A stretch of DNA of 64,000 bases from Clostridiaceae bacterium (GCA_902363625.1 CABJAS010000003.1:1-64000), one strand, 5' to 3'; counted from the first letter of the stretch, positions 9,641 through 15,762 are shown. A program made the numbers and translations. Notes: generated by a model from the letters alone, not told the origin.

Positions 9641-10792
9641 GTCATGAGATTTCTCCTTGTATATATCTATCATTATCCTTTTAATATTATCTTGACTTAT
9701 TAGTTTCAGTGTGTCCTCATTTTTGATTTGCTTATCCCAATTAATTTGTTTAAGTAGATCTGTGGTTACTTTAACTAAATTACCTTTTTTAAAATCAAAT
9801 AGTTGGGATATTGGATCATTAAATAACAAATCAAAATTCCCACGTATGTTAGAAGCAATACATGGTAGACTAGACGCCATTGCCTCCATCAATGCTACAG
9901 ATAAGCCTTCTCTTTTAGATGGAAATACAAATACATCACATGACTTCATAATTTTGATAACATCCGATCTATACCCTAATAAATGTAATCTTTCCGATAC
10001 TTTCAATTCATTTGCTAATTGCTCATGCTGTGATTTTAATGAACCCGTACCACAAATAACGTAGTGTACACTATTTGGTAATTCCGGCAATACTTGAATC
10101 GCTACTCTATGATTCTTGTTATCATTAAGTTCTCCTACTGAAAGAAGTAAGATTGAATCACTCGGTATATTAAGTTCTTTACATAGTTCTTCTTTATTAC
10201 CTTGAATAGCATTAATTTTATCTATATCAATACCTACACCTGGTACATATTCTACAGTTCCGTTTTTTCTTAACTTGAATTTTTTTGCTGCTTCATAGTC
10301 TTCTTTATTAATAGTAATAAGTGTGTTTGTATACTTTGCTCCATATCTTTCAATATTTCTAAATAAAAAATTCTTTAAAGGATTATTCCCTTTAAAGAAA
10401 TGAAAACCATGTGCTGTATAGATCATTCTTGTATGTTCATAATTGTTAGAATTCTTGTTAGCTAATCTACATATAATCCCACCAATAGGTGAGTGGCAAT
10501 GAATTATCTGATATTGGTTCTCGTTTATTAGCTCAATTGTCTGTGAATAGGATAATTTTAAATTATAAATATCAGTTATTTTTCTTGGAATTGGAATATG
10601 ATAATAATCTACATTTATTCTTTTTAACATTTCTTTTAAAGATTCGATTTTTTCTTGCGAAATGGTACTACCAAATTCAAAGTTACAAGCAACATCAACC
10701 TTATATCCCAATTCTTGTAATAGTGCTATGTTACTCATATTGAACTGTTGTATCATTGATGCAACGGAAGCATACATTAACGCTTTTTTCAT
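9611..10792 (-). CDS. Family 4 glycosyltransferase (EpsD-like)
   Basis: A 393-residue GT-B protein with an N-terminal domain starting KALMYASVASMIQQFNMSN and containing QIIHCHSPIGG and YTAHGFHFFKG, typical of the EpsD/CapM-like GT4 group. The C-terminal domain has LLSVGELNDNKNHRVAI and the donor site VFVFPSKREGLSVALMEAMASSLPCIASN. It should add a sugar early in repeat-unit assembly, as it lies just after the epimerase. The start is ATG after GGAGGTGA, overlapping the epimerase stop by one base (TAATG). Its last residues (KEFFVQKY) appear to derive from the neighbouring paralogue remnant, so the native C-terminus was probably replaced by recombination. Confidence 0.88.
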   Translation of the reverse strand: MKKALMYASVASMIQQFNMSNIALLQELGYKVDVACNFEFGSTISQEKIESLKEMLKRINVDYYHIPIPRKITDIYNLKLSYSQTIELINENQYQIIHCHSPIGGIICRLANKNSNNYEHTRMIYTAHGFHFFKGNNPLKNFLFRNIERYGAKYTNTLITINKEDYEAAKKFKLRKNGTVEYVPGVGIDIDKINAIQGNKEELCKELNIPSDSILLLSVGELNDNKNHRVAIQVLPELPNSVHYVICGTGSLKSQHEQLANELKVSERLHLLGYRSDVIKIMKSCDVFVFPSKREGLSVALMEAMASSLPCIASNIRGNFDLLFNDPISQLFDFKKGNLVKVTTDLLKQINWDKQIKNEDTLKLISQDNIKRIMIDIYKEKSHDNKEFFVQKY

Positions 10793-11652
10793 TACTTCAC
10801 CTCCGTAATTCGAATGGATTCTTCTAATGTATAAACATTGTAGTTATCTTTATATCTTGATAACTCTTTATCTATCATTAAGTTCCCAAATACTTTATTA
10901 ATATAAACTTGTTTATTAAACAATCTTATCAATGGATTGAATAATCCTGTAAACCATATCTTATGGTTATTCATTTTTGAAATTATTCGAATAAGTTCAT
11001 AACTCGATACATATTCTTCATTTTGTGGTAAGAATATTCCTCTTTCTTCGTTGTCTATCATTAATTTCACGAATTCCATTAAGTTTCCTAAGAAAAGCAT
11101 ACTTCTTTGATTCCTTAACGTAGAAAATATGGGTGTCTTCTTTGCAAACTTTGCTAGTAATGGATAATTTCCTTTTGATTGTGGTCCATAGATCATTGGT
11201 GGTCTAATAACAACAATTTTAAAATTTTCATCTTCTAATGGTTTGATTTTGATTTCTGCTTGTTTCTTACTATCCCCATAAAAGTTATCTGGAGTTAATG
11301 GTGTATTTTTTGTAATAATTCTATTCTCACCTATTGCTCCACTTCCATAAACGATAATAGAACTCATAAAGATAAATTGTTTAATATTTGATTCCTTTGC
11401 TTTCAATGCAATCTCATAAGTTAAATCTGTATTAACTGTATAATAAAGTTCTCTTTGACTTTCATCGGGTGTAGAATGTGCAATCCCTGCCACGTGATAT
11501 ACAACATCAAATGTAGAAAAATTATAATCTTTCCATGTACCATCTCTAACATCTAATTCTTCTACATAATAATCATCTGAATATTGTTCTAGATACTTTT
11601 TAAAGTTTGATCCGATATAACTGTCTTTTCCTGTAATAAGGATTCGTTTCAT
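10792..11652 (-). CDS. NAD-dependent epimerase/dehydratase (extended SDR)
   Basis: A 286-residue Rossmann protein. The N-terminus RILITGKDSYIGSNFKKYL carries the glycine motif in a GxxxxxG variant. VVYHVAGIAHSTPDESQ, IFMSSIIVYG and the active-site pair FYGDSKKQAE (YxxxK) follow, with RPPMIYGP later. Such enzymes epimerise or dehydrate UDP-activated sugars, commonly 4-epimerases supplying UDP-galactose or UDP-GalNAc type donors. It overlaps the phosphoglycosyl transferase gene by 4 bp (ATGA) and the GT4 by 1 bp. It probably makes the donor used by one of these neighbours. The exact reaction is not resolvable from sequence alone. Confidence 0.85.
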   Translation of the reverse strand: MKRILITGKDSYIGSNFKKYLEQYSDDYYVEELDVRDGTWKDYNFSTFDVVYHVAGIAHSTPDESQRELYYTVNTDLTYEIALKAKESNIKQFIFMSSIIVYGSGAIGENRIITKNTPLTPDNFYGDSKKQAEIKIKPLEDENFKIVVIRPPMIYGPQSKGNYPLLAKFAKKTPIFSTLRNQRSMLFLGNLMEFVKLMIDNEERGIFLPQNEEYVSSYELIRIISKMNNHKIWFTGLFNPLIRLFNKQVYINKVFGNLMIDKELSRYKDNYNVYTLEESIRITEVK

Positions 11653-12263
11653 TCTTTCCCCTCCTTATTCAGTTCTCCTGTTCCGCCTTCTACAACTCCT
11701 TCATGTTTCAATACTGAAGCAATTGTCCCGAAGAAGCAATTCACATCAAATAAAAAAGACATATGTTCCACATAATATCCATCTAGTTTTGCTTTCAGAT
11801 TTATCTCTAATTCATCTCTACCATTGATTTGTGCCCAGCCTGTTAATCCTGGCTTTATATCATTTGCTTTATACTTATCTCTTTCAGCGATAAGATCATC
11901 TTGATTCCACAATGCTGGTCTTGGTCCGATAATAGCCATTTCACCTTTTAAAATATTAATAATTTGTGGAAGTTCATCTAATGATGTCTTTCTTAAAAAT
12001 TTCCCTACTTTTGTAATATATTGATCTGGATTAGATAACATATGTGTTGGCATATCTTTAGGTGTATCTACATACATAGTTCTAAATTTTAATATATTAA
12101 AATATTTTTTATTCTTTCCTACTCTCTTTTGTTTAAAGAAGATAGGACCCTGACTATCTACTTTAATCCAAATACAAAGTATAATAAAGACAGGACTTAA
12201 TACAATTAAGCCTGTTAATGATAATATAAAATCTATCATTCTTTTAAAACAAGTCTTATACAC
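11649..12263 (-). CDS. Initiating sugar transferase (undecaprenyl-phosphate phosphoglycosyl transferase, PglC/EpsL-like)
   Basis: About 204 residues, the length of the small monotopic phosphoglycosyl transferases. One N-terminal hydrophobic hairpin (FILSLTGLIVLSPVFIILCI) is followed by the family motifs GPIFFKQKRVGKN, FNILKFRTMYVD, KVGKFLRKTSLDELPQIINI, GEMAIIGPRPAL and KPGLTGWAQINGRD. It transfers a sugar-1-phosphate to undecaprenyl phosphate and so starts each repeat unit. I choose GTG at 12261-12263, since GGTGGTG lies just upstream and the overlap with the previous gene is then only 8 bp; an in-frame ATG at 12299 would give 216 residues. Motifs are complete, so it should be active. Confidence 0.92.
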   Translation of the reverse strand: MYKTCFKRMIDFILSLTGLIVLSPVFIILCIWIKVDSQGPIFFKQKRVGKNKKYFNILKFRTMYVDTPKDMPTHMLSNPDQYITKVGKFLRKTSLDELPQIINILKGEMAIIGPRPALWNQDDLIAERDKYKANDIKPGLTGWAQINGRDELEINLKAKLDGYYVEHMSFLFDVNCFFGTIASVLKHEGVVEGGTGELNKEGKE

Positions 12264-12609
12264 GTGATACACCACCTTCATATGCATATCCCTTATCATT
12301 ATTCACTACTCTACTCTCACATATATAATTATGAGGTTTAATAGAGATTTCTGAAGATATACCCCATCGACTTTCTATAAGACACTTTTCTCCTATATGT
12401 ATTCTCGCTCTTATCACCGAATTTGAATATACCAAAGTATAATCATTTTTCAGGTAATCTAAATCATCTATCTTACCAACATTCAGATCACTTAGCTCAT
12501 CTCTTTCATAATCATCTATAAAAGAAATCTTATCAAAGCTCTTTATACTTTTAGTTCTTTGATAATAACATTGTCTATTTCCTCCTGCTTCTATAACCAA
12601 CAAATCCAC
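12256..12609 (-). CDS. Truncated PglD/NeuD-like acetyltransferase N-terminal domain (probably decayed)
   Basis: A 117-residue product from GTG 12607-12609, preceded by a strong AGGAGG. The start LLVIEAGGN and the stretch FDKISFIDD, GKIDDLDYL and IRARI resemble the N-terminal sugar-binding domain of PglD/NeuD acetyltransferases (IGAGGHG..., FIDDN). The second half lacks the hexapeptide repeats these enzymes need for CoA binding, and the glycine motif is broken by NRQCYYQRTK, where a shifted frame reads more family-like. PglD-type genes commonly sit beside PglC-type transferases, as here. I infer a decayed acetyltransferase that is still translated and perhaps kept for coupling to the next gene. 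It could also be a small protein of unrelated function. Confidence 0.5.
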   Translation of the reverse strand: MDLLVIEAGGNRQCYYQRTKSIKSFDKISFIDDYERDELSDLNVGKIDDLDYLKNDYTLVYSNSVIRARIHIGEKCLIESRWGISSEISIKPHNYICESRVVNNDKGYAYEGGVSRV

Positions 12610-12630
12610 TACTATTCCTCCTCTAAAAAC

Positions 12631-12690
12631 AAAAAAAGAATACAGTCTCCCCTACCCCATAAAAACGCAATGTTCTTATGCTAGAGAAAC
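12631..12690 (-). promoter_or_regulatory. Candidate attenuator hairpin between loaP-like genes and the polysaccharide genes
   Basis: In the 125-bp gap after the second NusG-like gene, the minus-strand RNA can form an outer stem (GTTTCTC 12684-12690 with GGGAGAC 12645-12651) and an inner stem (CATAA 12676-12680 with TTATG 12658-12662). About 7 nt later comes a run of seven U (12631-12637). The U-run is somewhat far from the stem for a strong intrinsic terminator. Its place, after the antiterminator genes and before the structural genes, is where LoaP-type proteins would be expected to act. Confidence 0.4.
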
Positions 12691-12734
12691 TATATTCAAA
12701 CACTTCCATAATGGCAGATAACCACACGCATTAT

Positions 12735-13232
12735 TTAGTTGTTTTGCATAAACATCAATCCTGCTTTGATATTACGTCCCAAAAAATTCATATTTAATGT
12801 TACGTACATATCTCTTTTATCAGAATTAATAATGTTGTCTTGAAATTTCTCCAATGGGCCTTTAACGACAACCGTTCTACCACTCATTTTGTAACCATAG
12901 CTCATTTCCAAAATTCCATTTTTATTTAATAATTCATTTAGAAGTTCAATTTCATCATGCGTTAAAGCCGAAACATTTTCTTTTTTTAGTTCTTTAATAA
13001 TCCCATCTTTTTCTTCATATAATGATTTTAATAAAATACTAAATTCTTCCTGCTTTAAATTGGATTGAACAAATAAATATCCTGGGAACATTGCTTTCAA
13101 TACAATCTCATCTGTTTTACGAATATATGCCTCCATTTTAGGAATAAGGGCTTTTATTCCATTCTTTCGATTCAAAATCTTAGCAATTTTTTCAACTTTT
13201 AAAGTTTGACAAAACAAGACATAAGTATTCAT
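12735..13232 (-). CDS. NusG-family antiterminator paralogue (LoaP-like), second copy
   Basis: A 165-residue protein with an N-terminal NGN domain (MNTYVLFCQTLKVEKIAKIL, then KALIPKMEAYIRK, and MFPGYLFVQSNL, the NusG-type YPGY/FPGY motif). A C-terminal KOW-like segment follows: GRTVVVKGPLEKFQDNIIN, ending near FLGRNIKAGL. Such NusG paralogues (LoaP in Firmicutes, UpxY in Bacteroides, RfaH in Proteobacteria) bind RNA polymerase and prevent termination in one long, usually adjacent, operon. It overlaps the small gene upstream by 4 bp and shares family and layout with the first copy at 13452. Which copy recognises this operon's leader is unknown. Confidence 0.85.
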   Translation of the reverse strand: MNTYVLFCQTLKVEKIAKILNRKNGIKALIPKMEAYIRKTDEIVLKAMFPGYLFVQSNLKQEEFSILLKSLYEEKDGIIKELKKENVSALTHDEIELLNELLNKNGILEMSYGYKMSGRTVVVKGPLEKFQDNIINSDKRDMYVTLNMNFLGRNIKAGLMFMQNN

Positions 13233-13459
13233 TTTTCAGTATGTCCTTTTCGCTTCATCGACCATTCTTTTAAGCAATCAAATATTTTGTCATATGTAGA
13301 GCAAATTTCGCCATTTCTAACTAACCAAATATCGTTATCTCTAGCAATTTCTTCTAATTGAATAATGGCGTATTCTAACATGTTCTCCAAATGTTCTTTA
13401 TTCTCTGACATTTGTTGCTTTCTTGCTGCAGACATTTCATCATACATATTATCATGCAC
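13229..13459 (-). CDS. Small protein of unknown function between two LoaP-like genes
   Basis: A 76-residue charged, probably all-helical protein (an EHLENMLEYAIIQLEEIARDND segment of heptad-like character, split here by context) with no signal peptide or membrane segment. I do not recognise its family. The start is GTG 13457-13459, 11 nt after GGAAG, overlapping the first antiterminator by 8 bp; ATG 13447 is an alternative. It overlaps the second antiterminator by 4 bp, so all three genes form one tight translational unit. By position it could modulate the antiterminators, as UpxZ does for UpxY in Bacteroides, but no sequence similarity supports that here. Confidence 0.65.
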   Translation of the reverse strand: MHDNMYDEMSAARKQQMSENKEHLENMLEYAIIQLEEIARDNDIWLVRNGEICSTYDKIFDCLKEWSMKRKGHTEK

Positions 13460-13976
13460 TATCTAAAACACTTCCTTTTTTGTTTATAACCTCTAAAGGC
13501 AGCAACATTTCTTTGCCTAAAACTTCAAATCTAACTTTAGCAATTTTTTTATGACGATTAATCTTTTGAATATCTTTTTCTAGCCCTTTAAGAGGTCCAC
13601 TAAAAATTTCCAGATCATTTCCGTTATATTTTCCACGCGAATGTCGTATAGAATCTGAATTATCTAGTAGTTTCGATAATACATCTATTTCGTCATCACA
13701 TAACGAAATGAACCCATCTTTCTCTATAACTTTTCCTAATCTTTCTACTGTTTGAAATAAACCAGCATATTTTTCTTTAAAGATTTCTTCATTTAAAGTT
13801 GTTTTAATAAAAATATATCCTGGATACATATCTCTTAGTTGAAATTCTTCAAACTCAGTACATTTGAACCATTTTTCTACCTTTGGTATGAATGCTTCAA
13901 TATTTTCCTGACGGTTTAAAAAATCTAACATTTTAGTATTTAAGTCCAATTTCGTTTCAACCACATACCAAAACAT
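13452..13976 (-). CDS. NusG-family antiterminator paralogue (LoaP-like), first gene of the operon
   Basis: About 174 residues from the ATG at 13974-13976, chosen because GGAGGA sits 4-5 nt upstream and the NGN domain then starts at once (MFWYVVETKLDLN). FIPKVEKWFKC and MYPGYIFIKTTL are the NusG NGN motifs. The C-terminal segment DLEIFSGPLKGLEKDIQKIN is a KOW-type linker, and FEVLGKEMLLPLEV completes it. LoaP proteins recruit to RNA polymerase at a leader element and allow it to read long polysaccharide or metabolite operons. It is the promoter-proximal gene directly downstream of the invertible segment, so its expression depends on that segment's orientation. Confidence 0.88.
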   Translation of the reverse strand: MFWYVVETKLDLNTKMLDFLNRQENIEAFIPKVEKWFKCTEFEEFQLRDMYPGYIFIKTTLNEEIFKEKYAGLFQTVERLGKVIEKDGFISLCDDEIDVLSKLLDNSDSIRHSRGKYNGNDLEIFSGPLKGLEKDIQKINRHKKIAKVRFEVLGKEMLLPLEVINKKGSVLDSA

Positions 13977-13986
13977 ATCTTCCTCC

Positions 13987-14013
13987 ATCAAAAAGTCGTA
14001 GATTATCTTAATC
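13987..14013 (-). repeat. Left inverted repeat of the invertible segment (candidate recombination site)
   Basis: Read on the minus strand this is GATTAAGATAATCTACGAC followed by TTTTTGAT. The same sequence, with one extra T, occurs in the opposite orientation at 15129-15156. It lies directly upstream of the ribosome binding site of the first loaP-like gene. The core is an imperfect palindrome, as expected for paired recombinase arms. Confidence 0.85.
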
Positions 14014-14021
14014 ATCGACTC

Positions 14022-14050
14022 ATTTTATCATATTTTTTGGCGAAAATCTA
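14022..14050 (-). promoter_or_regulatory. Promoter inside the invertible segment, firing into the loaP/polysaccharide operon
   Basis: On the minus strand an extended -10 element TGATAAAAT occupies 14022-14030. A poor -35 (TAGATT, 14045-14050) lies 17 bp upstream. Transcription would start near 14015, at the inner edge of the left inverted repeat, leaving a leader of about 40 nt before the first loaP-like gene. Being inside the repeats, it is expected to leave the operon when the segment flips. A near-palindrome AAAATCTAG-7-CTAGTTTT (14043-14066) overlaps the -35 and could be an operator. Confidence 0.6.
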
Positions 14051-14202
14051 GTATTTATCTAGTTTTCATGATGTAGAGATAAATTACTATCATTTAATAA
14101 AGAGCCTGTTAGGAATTTTGTTGGCATTTGTATTTTCTTTCTTACCTGTCATGGATTCTTTTTTATAATTTATGAGAAATCATAAGAAAAGAGGCTGAAA
14201 AA

Positions 14203-15129
14203 ATGAGAATAATTATTTTTAAAGATTTAGTACACGAATGGATAGCATTAAAAAAATTATCTGTTAAACATTCTACTTTTGTGAAGTATGAAAATATTCT
14301 GGTACATCATATTTTACCATTTTTTAAAAACTGTCATATAAGTAAAATTGATAGTCAATCTATTTTACTCTTTTTTGAAACAAAGAAAAAGGAGGAATTA
14401 TCTAATAGTTTATTGCATTCTATAAAAAGTGTTTTTTCTTCAATATTGGAATATGGTATTGAAAACTATAAAATGAAGCCAATTTCGTTAAAAAATATTA
14501 GAATACCTACTGTTCACAAATTAAAACAAGTTTTATCTTTTGACGATAGAAACAAGATTATTACTTACGCTAAAGAAGAAACAAATTCACTATCTATAGG
14601 CATGCTATTAGCGTTATATGGGGGACTAAGATTAGGCGAAATATGTGCTTTAGAATGGAAGCATATAGATTTTAAAAATCAAGTCATTTATGTTGAAGGA
14701 ACGGTAACTAGATTAAAGTGTAAAGAAAAACAAAAAAATAAAACTGAAGTTATTATCTTAACGCCAAAATCATCTTCTAGTTGTAGAGAGGTTCCTTTAC
14801 CAGATTTTTTAATTGAATATCTAAAAAGGTACAAGATAAACAGCCATGATCATTATTATATTTTGTCTAATAGTACCCAGATTTATGAGCCAAGAAGGCT
14901 AGAAAAAAATTTTTATAAGTTTTGTAAAAAATATAAAATTCAATCTAATTTTCACAACTTAAGGCACAGTTATGCAACAGATTGTGTTAGAAATAATGTT
15001 GAAATAAAAGCATTAAGCGAGATACTTGGTCATTCTAATGTAGCAATTACACTTAGCTTATACGTTCATACATCTTTAGAAGAAAAGAAAAAGGAAATAT
15101 GTAAAATTCAATCTCCATTTAGCTCGTAG
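14203..15129 (+). CDS. Tyrosine recombinase (site-specific integrase) encoded within an inverted-repeat-bounded segment
   Basis: A 308-residue protein with an N-terminal SAM-like core-binding domain (FKDLVHEWIALKKLSVKHST onward) and a C-terminal catalytic domain. The active-site set is complete: Arg in GGLRLGEICALEW, Lys in the KSSSSCREVPLP strand region, HxxR in FHNLRHSYATDC, His in ILGHSNVAIT, and the nucleophile Tyr in LSLYVHTS. Such enzymes cut and rejoin DNA at paired sites. AGAGG precedes the ATG and a TATAAT lies at 14164-14169. The stop codon TAG touches the right inverted repeat. No excisionase, phage or plasmid gene lies nearby, so its likely job is inverting its own 1.1-kb segment. 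Confidence 0.92.
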   Translation: MRIIIFKDLVHEWIALKKLSVKHSTFVKYENILVHHILPFFKNCHISKIDSQSILLFFETKKKEELSNSLLHSIKSVFSSILEYGIENYKMKPISLKNIRIPTVHKLKQVLSFDDRNKIITYAKEETNSLSIGMLLALYGGLRLGEICALEWKHIDFKNQVIYVEGTVTRLKCKEKQKNKTEVIILTPKSSSSCREVPLPDFLIEYLKRYKINSHDHYYILSNSTQIYEPRRLEKNFYKFCKKYKIQSNFHNLRHSYATDCVRNNVEIKALSEILGHSNVAITLSLYVHTSLEEKKKEICKIQSPFSS

Positions 15130-15153
15130 ATTAAGATAATCTACGACTTTTTT
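15124..15153 (+). terminator. Recombinase terminator formed by the right inverted repeat
   Basis: A perfect 10-bp stem TCGTAGATTA / TAATCTACGA with loop AGA (15124-15146) is followed by C and six T. It starts at the recombinase stop codon and is the same sequence as the right recombination site, so site and terminator are fused. The stem is AT-rich, so strength may be moderate. Confidence 0.65.
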
Positions 15154-15156
15154 GAT
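15129..15156 (+). repeat. Right inverted repeat of the invertible segment (candidate recombination site)
   Basis: GATTAAGATAATCTACGAC plus TTTTTTGAT, the inverted copy of 13987-14013 (24 bp identical, then one extra T, then GAT). The two copies enclose 14014-15128, which contains the recombinase gene and the outward-facing promoter. Similarity falls off quickly outside the repeat, which argues against a long duplicated block. Confidence 0.85.
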
Positions 15157-15185
15157 AAATCTTTTAGAAAATATTATCGTTATTG

Positions 15186-15211
15186 AACGTCATTTAATTG
15201 ACGTTTTTTTC
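15186..15211 (+). terminator. Intrinsic terminator just right of the invertible segment
   Basis: AACGTCA (15186-15192), loop TTTAAT, TGACGTT (15199-15205), then a T run to about 15210. It lies 30 bp beyond the right repeat and faces plus-strand transcription, so it backs up the recombinase terminator. It would also stop the operon promoter if the segment were flipped. The rest of 15,212-15,382 holds a CCACA/TGTGG hairpin (15,226-15,256) but no gene that I can see. Confidence 0.7.
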
Positions 15212-15372
15212 TCTTTAAGACTAAAATAAAAACCACAAACTATAGTAAAATAGAATGTGGTCAATATAATTATTATAAAAAATCTTTTATATGAATTTAA
15301 CCATAATTATAATTCTTTTGCCTGTTAATATGCAAATTTTCTAGTATTGCAATTAGGATTGAAAGCCACTAA

Positions 15373-15395
15373 AACCAACCATCTAGTTGGTTTTT
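15373..15395. terminator. Hairpin, possible bidirectional terminator
   Basis: AACCAAC (15373-15379), loop CATCTA, GTTGGTT (15386-15392), with short T/A runs on both sides. It sits at the left end of the ftsW remnant and overlaps the last readable stop of that remnant. It may insulate the dcw side from the polysaccharide side, but both T runs are short. Confidence 0.4.
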
Positions 15396-15709
15396 ACTGC
15401 TTTTATTATTACTTCATCCCCCATTATAACAATTACATTAGTTCCTGATCCAGATCTCAAAACTAAAATCAATAGAATAAAATACACAATTAGAATTTTA
15501 AGGCATATTTTTGATAGAAATGATAGTCAATATGTATCGTACAAAACATCCCCACTAAACCCACTACGGCAAATAAAGCCTGTCTTTTAATATAATAGAA
15601 GCTGTCATTGAATTTGGCTTCTGCCCAGATATGACTGGAGCTGTACACCATGACTAATCCGATTGCGACTAATATTAAAGTGGCTATTAACAAACGCTTT
15701 TTTTTTCAT
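15383..15709 (-). pseudogene. ftsW: ftsW remnant (N-terminal fragment, frameshifted and truncated)
   Basis: After murD, a frame reads LLIATLILVAIGLVMVYSSS, the unmistakable start of FtsW/SpoVE, continuing through FNDSFYYIKRQALFAVVG to a stop near 15490. The ATG at 15707-15709, with GGTGAAAAT upstream, is followed by nine A; with eight A it would read MKKKR directly into the FtsW frame, so a one-base shift separates start and body. Beyond the 15490 stop another frame reads ILIVYFILLILVL and GTN, still FtsW-like, then ends at 15383. The remaining roughly 300 residues are absent. A functional FtsW must be encoded elsewhere. This is the broken edge of the dcw cluster. Confidence 0.85.
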
Positions 15710-15732
15710 ATATTTTCACCCATTTATAATAT

Positions 15733-15762
15733 ATAAAAAAGAGTGTGACTTATTCACACTCC
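15733..15762 (-). terminator. Terminator after murD
   Basis: On the minus strand GAGTGTGA (15754-15761) pairs with TCACACTC (15741-15748), followed by six T (15735-15740). The stem includes the murD stop codon region. It separates murD from the ftsW remnant, an arrangement unusual for a dcw cluster. Confidence 0.8.

Noticed and set aside
9458..9703. Plus-strand 81-codon reading frame in the GT4 gap
   Set aside because: It runs antisense to the GT4 remnant and to the end of the intact GT4 gene, has no ribosome binding site, and shows no recognisable product.
14203..15129. Recombinase as the integrase of a prophage or conjugative element
   Set aside because: No phage, relaxase or excisionase genes, no tRNA target and no direct att repeats; instead there are inverted repeats immediately around the gene.
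15226..15256. CCACA/TGTGG hairpin that looks like the end of an insertion sequence
   Set aside because: No transposase, no partner end and no target-site duplication is visible.
15387..15590. Plus-strand 67-codon frame opposite the ftsW remnant
   Set aside because: No ribosome binding site; the opposite strand carries clear FtsW sequence.
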